DNA from: Bradyrhizobium valentinum
Lineage (GTDB): Bacteria > Pseudomonadota > Alphaproteobacteria > Rhizobiales > Xanthobacteraceae
Length of the DNA: 40,407 nucleotides
Assembly (NCBI RefSeq): GCF_001440405.1
Contig: NZ_LLXX01000033.1
Coordinates: 122,828-163,234 of the forward strand
Direction of reading: 5' to 3'
This document shows, piece by piece, positions 1 to 11,457 of this stretch. The translations under genes and the position numbers were made by a program. The notes under the pieces were generated by a model. It was not told the origin of the DNA, made no database searches, and saw only the letters and a program-made list of their open reading frames with translations. Numbering within the stretch: the stretch's first letter is position 1; the number at the start of each line of letters is the position of its first letter.

Positions 1-1
1 C

Positions 2-304
2 TGCGGCGCGGTGGTGCTGCTGAAGGGGCCGGATACGGTGGTGGCGTCGCCCGACGGCCGCGCCAGCATCGCCTCCAACGCGCCGCCTTCGCTCGCGACG
101 GCGGGCGCCGGAGATGTGCTGGCCGGGATCATCGCGGGGCTGCTCGCGCAAGGCGTCCCGGCGTTCGAGGCCGCCTGTATCGGCGTCTGGCTGCACGGCG
201 AGGCCGCGGCCGAGGCGGGACCGGGCCTGATTGCGGAAGATTTGTCGGAGGTGCTGCCCGCGGTGTTTCGCCGGCTCTATGACGAGTACGGGATTGAGTA
301 TTAG
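2..304 (+). CDS. nnrD: ADP-dependent NAD(P)H-hydrate dehydratase, C-terminal end (partial)
   Basis: This is the last 100 residues of a gene that starts before the window. The family dehydrates hydrated, damaged NAD(P)H back to NAD(P)H in the cytoplasm, and in bacteria it is often fused behind the NnrE epimerase domain. The visible part has the ribokinase-like signature: [10 protein letters not shown] near the start, then the anion-hole and nucleotide motif around [19 protein letters not shown], and a WLHGEAA helix. The reading frame is open from base 2 and ends with TAG at 302-304. Whether an epimerase domain is fused upstream cannot be seen. A palindromic repeat begins 12 bp after the stop, and the next gene is convergent. 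Confidence 0.85.
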   Translation, partial: CGAVVLLKGPDTVVASPDGRASIASNAPPSLATAGAGDVLAGIIAGLLAQGVPAFEAACIGVWLHGEAAAEAGPGLIAEDLSEVLPAVFRRLYDEYGIEY

Positions 305-315
305 TTGGTACAGTT

Positions 316-406
316 GCGTAGGATGGGTGGAGCGAAGCGATACCCATCATCTTCCCGAATGGCGACAGTACTTGATGGGTTTCGCTACGCTCTACCCATC
401 CTACGT
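316..406. repeat. Palindromic intergenic repeat, inverted arms 316-349 and 374-406
   Basis: The left arm (starting GCGTAGGATGGGTGGAGCG) and the right arm (ending GCTCTACCCATCCTACGT) are near-perfect reverse complements of about 33 bp with four mismatches, separated by a 24-bp centre. I recognise the GTAGGATGGGTAGAGCG pattern as a dispersed palindromic repeat of rhizobial genomes, a statement from memory. The right arm contains the stop codon of the leftward mandelate racemase gene (401-403). The element sits between two convergent genes and could fold as a long hairpin in either transcript. Confidence 0.8.
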
Positions 407-1486
407 CACCAGATACTTCGCCACCGCCGTCTCGTCCCATTCCAGCCCGAGCCCAGGCCCTCGCGCGGTCACCGTGCCATCGACGACCTTGGCCGGGTGG
501 ACGAGGATCACGCTGGCGAAATCGAGGAATTCGAGCCAGTGCGCGGTTGGCGTCACCGCCAGCATGTGGGCGCTGGCTTCCGCGAACAGGTGGCTCGACA
601 TCGGAATGTTGGCGGCGTCCGCTTGGGCTGCGACCTGCAGCCAACCGGTGATGCCGCCGCACTTCATCAGATCGGGCATGATGAAGTCGCTGGCGCCTAG
701 CGCGATCGCCTCCGCAAAGCCGCGCGGGAACCACCAGTTCTCGCCGGCCTGAATCGGCGTCGGCGAGGTCTCGCGCACTTTTGCGTGTCCAGAGAGGTTT
801 TCCTGCGGCACGGGTTCTTCGATCCAGTGCAGATCGTAGGGAGCGAGGCGGGCAATCCGTCGCGTTGCTTCAGCGGAATCGAGCGACTGGTTGAAGTCGA
901 TCATCAGCGCGACATCGGGACCGATGAGGGCGCGCACGCCCTTGACCACGCGTTCGTCGTTCGCGGCATCGCCGTCGCCGCCCTTGATCTTGATGCCGCG
1001 AAAACCTTGCTCCAGCGAACGGCGCAACGCCTTTTCGTCGGCGACGGGATCGACCACGCCATAGCTGTCATAGGCCTTGATAGGCTTCGGTGAGCCGCCG
1101 AGCAGCTCGGCCACCGGGCGGCCCGCGACCTGGCCGAGTGCGTCCCAACAGGCCATGTCGAGGCCGGATACCGCCATGCCGACCAGGCCCTGCCAGCCGA
1201 GCAGGCGGAATTTGGCGTCGAACGCCGCCATCAGATCGAACGGCGCGACCGGTCGGCCGGTAAGTTCGCGCCCGATCTCCTCGATCAGGTGAACCAGCGG
1301 CTTCAGCGTCAGCCTGGTGTAGGCGAAAATATAGGAGTGGCCGGTAATGCCCTGATCGGTCTCGACATCGATCAAGACCAGCGGCCCGACATCGATCACA
1401 CCAAAGGCGTTCTTCACGGGGCGTGCGAGCGGCACGACAAGACCGCGCGCCTTGACGCTGCGGATGGCTGGAACGGGCTTGCTCAT
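401..1486 (-). CDS. Mandelate racemase-type enolase superfamily enzyme
   Basis: The 361-residue product aligns along its whole length with Pseudomonas putida mandelate racemase (359 aa) at a constant offset of two residues. All residues needed for two-base 1,1-proton transfer are in place: KIK at 166-168 (K168 as the S-face base), the H299/D272 dyad (in MSSHL and PDLMKCGG), electrophile E319 (HWLEFLD), and Mg ligands D197, E223 and E249. It should be cytoplasmic and act on a 2-hydroxy acid; the exact substrate is not deducible. I chose ATG 1486 because GAGGAG lies 6 bp upstream. An ATG at 1508-1510 would add 8 residues overlapping the upstream gene. That gene's stop is inside the same ribosome site, so the pair is a leftward operon. 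The last Thr codon and TAG come from the adjacent repeat. Confidence 0.88.
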   Translation of the reverse strand: MSKPVPAIRSVKARGLVVPLARPVKNAFGVIDVGPLVLIDVETDQGITGHSYIFAYTRLTLKPLVHLIEEIGRELTGRPVAPFDLMAAFDAKFRLLGWQGLVGMAVSGLDMACWDALGQVAGRPVAELLGGSPKPIKAYDSYGVVDPVADEKALRRSLEQGFRGIKIKGGDGDAANDERVVKGVRALIGPDVALMIDFNQSLDSAEATRRIARLAPYDLHWIEEPVPQENLSGHAKVRETSPTPIQAGENWWFPRGFAEAIALGASDFIMPDLMKCGGITGWLQVAAQADAANIPMSSHLFAEASAHMLAVTPTAHWLEFLDFASVILVHPAKVVDGTVTARGPGLGLEWDETAVAKYLVT

Positions 1487-1496
1487 GGCGTGCTCC

Positions 1497-2786
1497 TCAC
1501 TCGACAGCATACCACCGCACCAGCCGCGGTGCCGCCCAGTCGGTCGCGACGGACTCGATCAGCCAGCGGCCGGCATGTTCGGCCAAGAAGGCGATGCGCT
1601 GGGTCTGGCCGGGCTCGATCGCCAGTGTGTCGAGCCAGAATGGCTTCCAGCCGTCGTCGAGCCGGTCCAGCAGCCGGAAGTGATGGCCGTGAAGGTGGAA
1701 GACGGTGGATGTGGCGGCGCGGTTGGTGAGCGCCAGCACCACGGTGCGTCCTGTTTTGGCGCGGAAGGCGGGGGCGGCGGTGGCGGCAAAGCTGGCTGGC
1801 GTAACCCAATCGCCTTGGGGACCGCCGAGCGCCAGATCGACACGGGTAGCGCCCTTTAGCTCGATCCGCTCGGGCAGCCCGTTGGAGGGCAGCGGCGGGG
1901 CCGGCCGAAGCGGAACGGGGCGGATCGGCGGCTCACTGGAGACGACGATCTTGCCGACCGGCCGGGCCTCCTTGCCGTCGTGCAGGAGGATCGCCGTGGA
2001 AGTACCTGCCGGCATTGTTACATCGATGAAGACGTCGGCCCGGCCGCCCGGCGCCAGCACCAGCGCGCCGTTGCGGGCCTGGAAGGGCTCGGCCGGCTGG
2101 CCGTCGACGGCCATCACGCGAACCTCGTAGGTCTCTATTTTCGTTGCAATAACAGCCCGTTGACAGGCGCTAATGAAGCGGAGTCTGACGCGTTCGTTGG
2201 TTCGTGCTGAGATATCGAATGAAGTTTTGCCGTTGACCGTATAGGCCGGCGTAGCGTCTTTCGGCTCGACGCCGGGCGCGATCGCCGTGCCGTCGGGCAA
2301 GACCCGCCAATCCTCGACCAGAAACACCTCGTCGCGATCGACTGCGACCATATCGCTTTCGCGGACCACCAGCGCCCGAGCCCGCGACGGCCGCGCCTGC
2401 CCATCACCGAGAAGGCTCATGTCGCACAGGAAGGTGCCGGCATGGCGCAGCGGCAGTTGCAGGGCCTGCTTGCCACCCGCGGCGAGCGGTGCGCGCGCGG
2501 TTAGTGGTTCGGCCGCAGCTACGCCATCGATTCCCCGCCAGTTCAGCACCGCGGGCGCCGGCAGCTCATTGGCGAACGCGACCTCCGCGGTATCGCCGCG
2601 CTGGAACCGGAGTTCAGGTCCTTGCAGCGACCAGATCGGCGTAAGCGGGCCATCGCGCAAGGCGAGGGAGTCTGCCTTGGCCTGGAGCGCCAACGCCGGA
2701 CGTCCCTGGGCCCGGGCCGTGACGGGCCATACCGGGGCCAGCGCGGCCGCGCCAAACCCCGCCAAAAGGGTGCGTCGATTGACCAT
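1497..2786 (-). CDS. Tat-exported multicopper-oxidase-like protein with degenerate copper sites
   Basis: The product is 429 residues if the ATG at 2786 is used. I prefer this start because it has a weak AAGG site and puts the Tat motif (VNRRTLLAGFG) at the N terminus, with cleavage near ARAQ. ATGs at 2804 and 2822 are possible. The fold is cupredoxin-type multicopper oxidase: an N-terminal domain with the NWRG-ID segment around residues 82-87, a middle domain, and a C-terminal domain with HLHGHHF at 364-370. Functional oxidases have HWHG, HxH and HCHxxxH motifs. Here the first reads NWRG, the second reads FLCDM, and the C-terminal one reads WLIESVATDW, so most type 1, 2 and 3 ligands are absent. 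Like FtsP/SufI it may be a structural periplasmic protein rather than an oxidase. It is co-transcribed with the racemase gene just downstream. Confidence 0.82.
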   Translation of the reverse strand: MVNRRTLLAGFGAAALAPVWPVTARAQGRPALALQAKADSLALRDGPLTPIWSLQGPELRFQRGDTAEVAFANELPAPAVLNWRGIDGVAAAEPLTARAPLAAGGKQALQLPLRHAGTFLCDMSLLGDGQARPSRARALVVRESDMVAVDRDEVFLVEDWRVLPDGTAIAPGVEPKDATPAYTVNGKTSFDISARTNERVRLRFISACQRAVIATKIETYEVRVMAVDGQPAEPFQARNGALVLAPGGRADVFIDVTMPAGTSTAILLHDGKEARPVGKIVVSSEPPIRPVPLRPAPPLPSNGLPERIELKGATRVDLALGGPQGDWVTPASFAATAAPAFRAKTGRTVVLALTNRAATSTVFHLHGHHFRLLDRLDDGWKPFWLDTLAIEPGQTQRIAFLAEHAGRWLIESVATDWAAPRLVRWYAVE

Positions 2787-2884
2787 CGCGGAAAGCCTTG
2801 CCATCGGACCGGTGCGGACCATTTTTAGTTATGTCTGTCCTAGCTGTGACGCCTTGCCCCGGTGGTGTCAAAAGGGCCATTTTT

Positions 2885-2915
2885 TTGCTGCGGAGGTGTA
2901 GGCTCATGTTATAAG
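2885..2915 (+). promoter_or_regulatory. Possible sigma70-type promoter of tRNA-Leu
   Basis: TTGCTG at 2885-2890 and TTATAA at 2909-2914 are separated by 18 bp and lie about 45 bp before the tRNA. A GC-rich discriminator (GCCCGCCGCCCGC) follows, as is common at stable-RNA promoters. The -35 match is only moderate, so this is a candidate only. Confidence 0.35.
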
Positions 2916-2959
2916 CCCGCCGCCCGCGGCATCGCGGCCGGGTTATGGATGCTTTTCAC

Positions 2960-3044
2960 GCGGGCGTGGCGGAACTGGTAGACGCGCTGGATTTAGGTTC
3001 CAGTGACGAAAGTTGTGGGGGTTCGAGTCCCTCCGCCCGCACCA
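2960..3044 (+). tRNA. tRNA-Leu (anticodon UAG)
   Basis: This is an 85-nt class II tRNA with encoded CCA at 3042-3044. The acceptor GCGGGCG pairs with CGCCCGC. The anticodon stem CTGGA/TCCAG encloses the loop TTTAGGT with TAG at 2994-2996. A long variable arm (GACGAAAGTTGT) and the T arm GGGGGTTCGAGTCCCTC follow. It reads CUN leucine codons. Confidence 0.96.
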
Positions 3045-3165
3045 AGCGCTCTATCCAAGCGTTTGCATGACGAATACTGGAGGGCCTGCGTCCCCGTCGG
3101 GGGAAGCCAGGGTCAGCCGAACCACCGGCGCAGGCTGCAAGGCCACGCCTCGAATATTTGACACT

Positions 3166-3186
3166 GCCGGGCCTGTCTGGCCCGGC
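3166..3186 (+). other. Strong stem-loop in the leader just before tig
   Basis: GCCGGGCC (3166-3173), loop TGTCT and GGCCCGGC (3179-3186) form a perfect 8-bp GC stem. No T-run follows, so it is not a classical terminator. It ends only a few bases before the GGAAGAAG ribosome site of tig. It could stabilise the tig leader, affect its translation, or mark the 3' end of the tRNA-Leu transcript. Confidence 0.5.
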
Positions 3187-3209
3187 GCAAGCGGAAGAAG
3201 ATTGACACC

Positions 3210-4574
3210 ATGCAGGTCACCGAAACCCTCGCCGAGGGATTGAAGCACGAGTTCAAGGTCAGCGTTCCCGCATCGGATCTCGATGCCAAGGCGGATGCCA
3301 AGCTGGTCGACCTCAAGGACAAGGTGAAGCTCAATGGCTTCCGTCCCGGCAAGGTGCCGGTGAGCCACCTGAAGAAGGTGTATGGCCGCTCCGTGATGGC
3401 CGAGACCATCGACCAGACCATCCGCGACACCAACACGCAGATCTTCACCGACCGCGGTTTCCGCCTCGCGACCGAGCCGAAGATCACGATGCCGACCGAG
3501 CAGAAAGAGGTCGAGGAGTTGCTCGCCGGCAAGACCGATCTGACCTATACGGTTGCGATCGAGGTGGTGCCGACCATTCAGCTCGCCGATTTCAAGACCT
3601 TCTCGGTGGAGAAGCCGGTGGTCGAAGTCACCGACGCCGAGGTCGATGAGGCGATCAAGCGCATCGCCGACCAGAACCGTCCCTATGCGGCGAAGGCCGA
3701 GGGCGCCAAGGCCGAGAACGGCGACCGCGTCACCATCAGCTTCAAGGGCACCATCGACGGCGTGCCGTTCGATGGCGGCGCCGGCGAGGGCATCCCGGTC
3801 GTGATCGGCACCGGACAATTCATTCCGGGTTTTGAAGAACAGCTCGTCGGCATCGGGGCAGGCGAGACCCGGACGCTGAAAGTGTCGTTCCCGAAGAACT
3901 ACGCCAGCGAGAAGCTTGCCGGCCAGCCGGCCGAATTCGAGACCACGGCAACCCTGATCGAAGCGCCGGGCGACACCAAGATCGATGACGAGTTCGCCAA
4001 GACGCTCGGCCTGGAATCGCTCGATAAGCTGAAGGAGGCCGCGCGCGAGCGTCTGGTCGCCGAGTTCGCCGGTGCGACACGTCAGCGCGTCAAGCGGGCG
4101 CTGCTCGATCGTCTCGACGACAACCACAAATTCGAGGCGCCGCCGTCGCTGATCGAGGAAGAGTTCAACCTGATGTGGAACTCGATCAAGGCCGAGATGG
4201 AATCGAGCGGCAAGACCTTCGCGGACGAGAACACCACCGAAGAGGCGGCCAAGGAAGAGTACAGAAAGATCGCCGACCGCCGCGTCCGGCTCGGCCTCGT
4301 GCTGTCGGAGATCGGCGAAAAGAACAAGATCACGGTGACCGACGACGAAGTCGGCCGCGCTGTGATCGAGCGTGCGCGTTCGATGCCCGGCCGCGAGAAG
4401 GAAGTCTGGGACTACTATCGCAACAATGCCAACGCGCTGGCTCAGCTTCGTGCGCCGATTTATGAAGACAAGGTGGTGGATTTCATCCTCGAACTTGCTA
4501 ACGTGACCGAAAAGAAGGTCTCGCGCGAGGATCTGTTCAAGGACGACGAGGCCGACGAGAAGAGCGCAGCCTGA
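3210..4574 (+). CDS. tig: Trigger factor (ribosome-associated chaperone and prolyl isomerase)
   Basis: The 454-residue product has the trigger factor layout. An N-terminal ribosome-binding domain carries the NGFRPGKVP loop (ribosome-docking signature) around residues 43-51. An FKBP-type prolyl isomerase domain spans about 171-250 ([14 protein letters not shown], then [13 protein letters not shown]). A long helical C-terminal chaperone domain ends in an acidic tail ([10 protein letters not shown]). The protein binds at the ribosome exit tunnel and shields nascent chains. Start ATG 3210 follows GGAAGAAG by about 9 bp. It heads the tig-clpP-clpX-lon protein quality-control block, a common bacterial order. 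Length is slightly above E. coli Tig (432 aa), normal for rhizobia. Confidence 0.97.
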   Translation: MQVTETLAEGLKHEFKVSVPASDLDAKADAKLVDLKDKVKLNGFRPGKVPVSHLKKVYGRSVMAETIDQTIRDTNTQIFTDRGFRLATEPKITMPTEQKEVEELLAGKTDLTYTVAIEVVPTIQLADFKTFSVEKPVVEVTDAEVDEAIKRIADQNRPYAAKAEGAKAENGDRVTISFKGTIDGVPFDGGAGEGIPVVIGTGQFIPGFEEQLVGIGAGETRTLKVSFPKNYASEKLAGQPAEFETTATLIEAPGDTKIDDEFAKTLGLESLDKLKEAARERLVAEFAGATRQRVKRALLDRLDDNHKFEAPPSLIEEEFNLMWNSIKAEMESSGKTFADENTTEEAAKEEYRKIADRRVRLGLVLSEIGEKNKITVTDDEVGRAVIERARSMPGREKEVWDYYRNNANALAQLRAPIYEDKVVDFILELANVTEKKVSREDLFKDDEADEKSAA

Positions 4575-4696
4575 TCGAAATGGACAGGCCGACGTTAATG
4601 ATGAAGGGCGAAAGCGGCGTGGCGGCGGCGTCAGTCGCTAGGAGATCGCCTGCGAATCAGTTTGAACTCGTCTAGTCCGGCTCGCGATTGCCCGGC

Positions 4697-4727
4697 CTTG
4701 TCGCCGGGAAATTGGCTCATATCTGTG
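4697..4727 (+). promoter_or_regulatory. Candidate heat-shock (RpoH/sigma32) promoter for clpP
   Basis: CTTG at 4697-4700, a 17-bp spacer, then CATATCTGTG at 4718-4727. The rhizobial RpoH consensus I know is CTTG-N16-18-CYTATNTNNG. The -10 matches it at all but one specified position (A instead of a pyrimidine). The site lies about 150 bp before clpP, a known heat-shock gene, in a 303-bp gene-free gap after tig. The assignment is inferred from motif and context. Confidence 0.55.
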
Positions 4728-4836
4728 AGCGGCTCGCCTGTGCGAGTTCCGAGTTGAAGTCCCTGCATCACGGGACGTTCGTCCGCGCGCGGCAATCATG
4801 CCGACTGGCCCGCCGATGGATGTTCGCCCCCGCCAG

Positions 4837-4868
4837 TTTCTACTAACCCTTGTTTCTACCAACCCTTG
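4837..4868 (+). repeat. Tandem 16-bp direct repeat at the clpP ribosome-binding region
   Basis: TTTCTACTAACCCTTG (4837-4852) is followed directly by TTTCTACCAACCCTTG (4853-4868), two head-to-tail copies with one mismatch. The second copy runs into GGGGTGA, the probable ribosome site, and the clpP ATG is 10 bp further on. The repeat may be a protein-binding site or a replication-slippage product in the 5' leader. Confidence 0.75.
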
Positions 4869-4877
4869 GGGTGACTA

Positions 4878-5513
4878 ATGCGCGATCCCGTTGAAACCTA
4901 CATGAACCTCGTGCCCATGGTGGTCGAGCAGACCAACCGCGGCGAACGCGCCTACGATATTTTCTCGCGGCTTCTGAAAGAGCGCATCATCTTCGTGACC
5001 GGTCCGGTCGAAGACGGCATGTCGACGCTCACCGTCGCGCAGCTCCTGTTCCTCGAGGCGGAAAATCCCAAGAAGGAAATCTCGATGTACATCAACTCGC
5101 CGGGCGGCGTGGTGACATCGGGGCTTGCGATCTACGACACGATGCAATTCATCCGTCCACCGGTGTCGACGCTGTGCACCGGGCAGGCGGCCTCGATGGG
5201 CTCGCTGCTGCTCGCCGCCGGCGAAAAGGACATGCGCTTCTCGCTGCCCAATTCGCGCATCATGGTGCATCAGCCTTCGGGCGGCTTCCAGGGCCAGGCC
5301 ACCGACATCATGCTGCATGCGCAGGAGATCCTGAATCTCAAGAAGCGCCTCAACGAAATCTACGTGAAGCACACCGGCCAGACCTACAAGGCGATCGAGG
5401 ACGCGCTCGAGCGCGACAAATTCCTGACCGCCGAGATGGCCCGCGACTTCGGCATCGTCGACAAGGTGATCGACAAGCGCCCCGAAGAAGCGGCGGTGGT
5501 GAAAATCCCGTAA
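4878..5513 (+). CDS. clpP: ATP-dependent Clp protease proteolytic subunit
   Basis: The 211-residue product is a full-length ClpP serine peptidase. The catalytic triad is visible: S106 in GQAASMGS, H131 in MVHQP, and D180 in ERDKFL, with family-typical spacing. The handle helix and oligomerisation segment (INSPGG at 72-77, QGQATDI at 138-144) are intact. It forms a double heptameric chamber that degrades proteins unfolded by ClpX, whose gene follows 430 bp downstream. Translation starts at ATG 4878 after GGGGTGA. A tandem repeat overlaps the leader and an RpoH-like promoter lies upstream, so heat induction is likely. The separate gap before clpX suggests clpX also has its own promoter. Confidence 0.97.
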   Translation: MRDPVETYMNLVPMVVEQTNRGERAYDIFSRLLKERIIFVTGPVEDGMSTLTVAQLLFLEAENPKKEISMYINSPGGVVTSGLAIYDTMQFIRPPVSTLCTGQAASMGSLLLAAGEKDMRFSLPNSRIMVHQPSGGFQGQATDIMLHAQEILNLKKRLNEIYVKHTGQTYKAIEDALERDKFLTAEMARDFGIVDKVIDKRPEEAAVVKIP

Positions 5514-5943
5514 GGTAACGGATAGCGATACCCTGCGTTGACCTTAATAGTCGGTTGAATCGGCAAATGTGGCCGAAAGCTGCGTGCCTGTGCCCCCGCA
5601 CGGGCCGAAAGTTCCGCTTTCGTGCCGGTTTTGCGGCGTGGCAATACCGCAACGCTCGGTCGATTTCGTCAACTTCTCCCCGTGCGAACGCCACAAATCA
5701 CGGTATTGTCACGGGTAGCCATTCCGACCCCGATTAGCGAATTCTTGATAGTCGGGTGTCAGCATGGTTGGCTGTGTGGGATGGGTTAAGATCGCGGGGG
5801 AATCGAGACGCCGTGATTCGCACGGTGCGTAATTGAGTTAGGGTCTTTTCTGGTACGGAATTTGCTCTATCTACCTTGAGGTCCGGTGTGAGTGCCGGAA
5901 TGGGTCGATCGGGTAACGGATCGAACGGCGGACGGAGACAGGA
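5514..5943 (+). other. 430-bp clpP-clpX intergenic region, no gene recognised
   Basis: No convincing coding sequence is present. It contains a modest stem (CGAAAG-TTCCG-CTTTCG around 5602-5618) followed by a short T-run (GGTTTTG), which could end the clpP transcript. Several TTGA-type hexamers occur but none is paired with a convincing -10. The length suggests a clpX promoter that I cannot place. Confidence 0.4.
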
Positions 5944-7218
<1,275 letters not shown>

Positions 7219-7240
7219 TACCATCAGGCCTGCCAGAACT

Positions 7241-7290
7241 CACTACTTCCAATAGCACGGCTGTCGGAGCTTCCGGCAGCCGTTGTAGTG
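7241..7290 (+). terminator. Extended stem-loop after clpX
   Basis: ACGGCTGTCGGA (7257-7268) pairs with TCCGGCAGCCGT (7272-7283) around a 3-nt loop, a 12-bp stem with one G-T wobble. Outer arms CACTAC (7241-7246) and GTAGTG (7285-7290) extend it. A T-run (TTTTT, about 7297-7301) begins several bases after the stem. It is a likely 3' end or stabilising hairpin for clpX mRNA, but an imperfect intrinsic terminator. Confidence 0.5.
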
Positions 7291-7339
7291 TAAGCATTTT
7301 TCGCGCGTCTGATCCGCAATTTGCGGTCATTTTCCGTGA

Positions 7340-7371
7340 CTTGACACCCCCATACCCGATAGCCACCTAAT
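7340..7371 (+). promoter_or_regulatory. Weak candidate promoter of lon
   Basis: CTTGACA at 7340-7346 includes a perfect TTGACA -35 and also the CTTG of an RpoH site. The only -10-like sequence at a usable distance is CACCTAAT (7364-7371), which fits neither consensus well. It lies about 160 bp before lon in the 312-bp gap after clpX. The -35 is clear, the promoter as a whole is uncertain. Confidence 0.25.
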
Positions 7372-7530
7372 GCTCATGGTGGCGGAAATCACGTTCGAGA
7401 TTCGTCGCAATATCATCCGGTGAGAGACGGCAGCAAAGGCGGCCGGGCGATCCGGACTCCCGGCACCTTGTGGCGGTTGCGCTGAGCGAAGCGGACTGCG
7501 TGCAAGGGGGCAAAACAGAAGGAATAGGCC

Positions 7531-9952
<2,422 letters not shown>

Positions 9953-9957
<5 letters not shown>

Positions 9958-9990
9958 TCCCGATCAGTCACTACTGATCCCGATCAGTCA
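9953..9990. repeat. Tandem palindromic repeat overlapping the lon stop codon
   Basis: ACTGATCCCGATCAGTCA occurs at 9953-9970 and again at 9973-9990, giving an exact 20-bp period. Each copy is a palindrome with arms ACTGATC and GATCAGT around CC. The core CTGAT-N4-ATCAG differs from the FNR/FixK operator TTGAT-N4-ATCAA by one base per half-site. The first copy includes the lon stop (9955-9957). No promoter is evident nearby. Confidence 0.8.
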
Positions 9991-10011
9991 TCGATCCAGT
10001 TTGGAAATGAT

Positions 10012-10038
10012 AAAACGGCGCCTTCGGGCGCCGTTTTT
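10012..10038 (+). terminator. Rho-independent terminator of lon
   Basis: AAAACGGCGCC, tetraloop TTCG, then GGCGCCGTTTTT: a 7-bp GC stem extended by A-T pairs and followed by a run of five T. It is a textbook intrinsic terminator with a stabilising UUCG loop, 55 bp after the lon stop. Confidence 0.92.
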
Positions 10039-10263
10039 GTCTGTGTGGATCGGATTCGAGCAAGCGGAGTTGAAGGGGATGGAAATCGATGGGCAATATC
10101 ATTGCGGGCGGTGACCTATCGGGCCGACGACGGCGCTCCGCCGCGCCCTGGATCAACGATATCGCCGGGTTGCCGGCGCATCCGGGCGACCAGCGCCCTG
10201 CAAAGCCCGGCGATAGGGCACCCTTGCGCCAAAGGGGGTCGCAGGGCTAAACAGGCGGCTCAA

Positions 10264-10340
10264 GGGCGGCTAGCTCAGCTGGTTAGAGCATCTCGTTTAC
10301 ACCGAGAGGGTCGGGAGTTCGAATCTCTCGCCGCCTACCA
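10264..10340 (+). tRNA. tRNA-Val (anticodon UAC)
   Basis: 77 nt with encoded CCA (10338-10340). The D arm GCTCAGCTGGTTAGAGC, anticodon stem TCTCG/CGAGA with loop TTTACAC (TAC at 10298-10300) and T loop TTCGAAT are all standard. The acceptor GGGCGGC pairs with GCCGCCT, leaving a G-U wobble at position 1-72 where G-C is usual. Confidence 0.95.
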
Positions 10341-10452
10341 GTTTTCGCGCTGACGCGCTACGGCTCGGCAAGCCAGCACAAGTGCGGAAGCGCGAAGGCT
10401 GTCGCGCCGAAGCTTGAAGAGCGAAGGCGGCCGACAGAAAGCCTGCGCACAC

Positions 10453-11313
10453 ATGGACGCCCCCACAGGCCACGAACAGAACGCCGACCAGGTCGCCTAC
10501 TGGAACGGGCCCGCCGGACAGCGCTGGGCCGCGCGGCAGGCGGAGCAGGACGTCGTGCTCGGGCCGGTTGCCGACCTTGTCGTCGATCGGGCCAGCTTGA
10601 AGCCGGGCGAGCGTGTCATCGATATCGGTTGCGGCAGCGGCGCTACGGCGATCGCGTTCGCGCGAGAGGTCGCGCCGTCGGGCCACGTGCTCGGCGTCGA
10701 CGTATCCGGCCCGATGCTGGAGCGGGCGCGGCAGGCTGCGCCCAAGGACCTGCCGATCGATTTCATTCTGGCCGACGCGACCGTCTATCCGTTTGAGCCG
10801 GCGAGTTTCGATGTGCTGGCCTCGCGGTTCGGCGTGATGTTTTTCGCCGATCCCGCGCTGTCGTTTGCCAACATGCGGAAAGCGCTGCGGCCCTCGGGCC
10901 GGCTGGCATTCGCCTGCTGGCGCGAGCCGCGCGAAAATCCGTTCTTCATGGCGCCGCTGCAGGCTGCCTACAAGCATGTGCCGAAATTGCCGCAGCTTGG
11001 ACCGGAAGACCCCGGGCCGTTCGCATTTGCCTCGGAGGCGCGTGTGCGCCGCATCCTGGGCGAGGCGGGCTTTACGGGCGTCGAGATGGAAGCGTGTCCC
11101 CTTCTGCTCGACGCCGCGATCGGCCGCGGGCTCGATGGCGCCGTGCAGGGAGCGCTGGAAATTGGGCCGGTCAGCCGCGCGCTGGAGGGGCAGCCGGAAG
11201 AACTCCGGAAGGCTGCCGCGGCTTCCATCCGCGAAGCACTCACGCCGTTCGCCAAAGGCGATGCGGTGCTGCTGCCGGCGTCGGTCTGGATCGTGACGGC
11301 GCGTGCGTCGTGA
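10453..11313 (+). CDS. Class I SAM-dependent methyltransferase
   Basis: The 286-residue product is a soluble Rossmann-fold methyltransferase of the UbiE/Methyltransf_11/25 type. Motif I is VIDIGCGSGATAIAFA, the acidic residue binding the SAM ribose is in LGVDVSGPML, and motif II/III regions FILADATVYPF and LRPSGRLAFACW follow. The C-terminal part (RRILGEAGFTGVEME) is the usual substrate-side subdomain. The substrate cannot be told from sequence. I chose ATG 10453, which puts the conserved region close to the N terminus; an in-frame TTG at 10414 would add 13 poor residues. No good ribosome site is visible for either. It stands alone between tRNA-Val and convergent genes. Confidence 0.8.
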   Translation: MDAPTGHEQNADQVAYWNGPAGQRWAARQAEQDVVLGPVADLVVDRASLKPGERVIDIGCGSGATAIAFAREVAPSGHVLGVDVSGPMLERARQAAPKDLPIDFILADATVYPFEPASFDVLASRFGVMFFADPALSFANMRKALRPSGRLAFACWREPRENPFFMAPLQAAYKHVPKLPQLGPEDPGPFAFASEARVRRILGEAGFTGVEMEACPLLLDAAIGRGLDGAVQGALEIGPVSRALEGQPEELRKAAAASIREALTPFAKGDAVLLPASVWIVTARAS

Positions 11314-11457
11314 TTCAAGCGGGCGCGCCGTTGCGCCATGCCGTCATTGCGAGTCCCGGCGGTTGACCCATTCCAGACCTTGAACGCCGGATCGCCATCT
11401 CCACGCCCCCAAATCGCCTAACGACTCAACGACGCTTATTGCAGCGGGCGGGCGGCG

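Noticed and set aside
3158..3186. TTGACA before tig as a promoter -35
   Set aside because: The region 17 bp downstream is the GC hairpin with no -10-like sequence.
3051..4127. Long minus-strand frame across tig
   Set aside because: It is the antisense of a certain gene in GC-rich DNA; composition (Asp/Leu/Arg/His-rich) is typical of shadow frames and there is no ribosome site.
10414..10452. Upstream TTG start for the methyltransferase at 10453
   Set aside because: The added 13 residues are not like the family and the TTG has no ribosome site.
11361..11376. Copy of TGACCCATTCCAG, also found in the pepT 3' end at 11816-11828, hinting at a duplicated pepT tail
   Set aside because: Only 13 identical bases and no longer similarity on either side; insufficient for a duplication claim.
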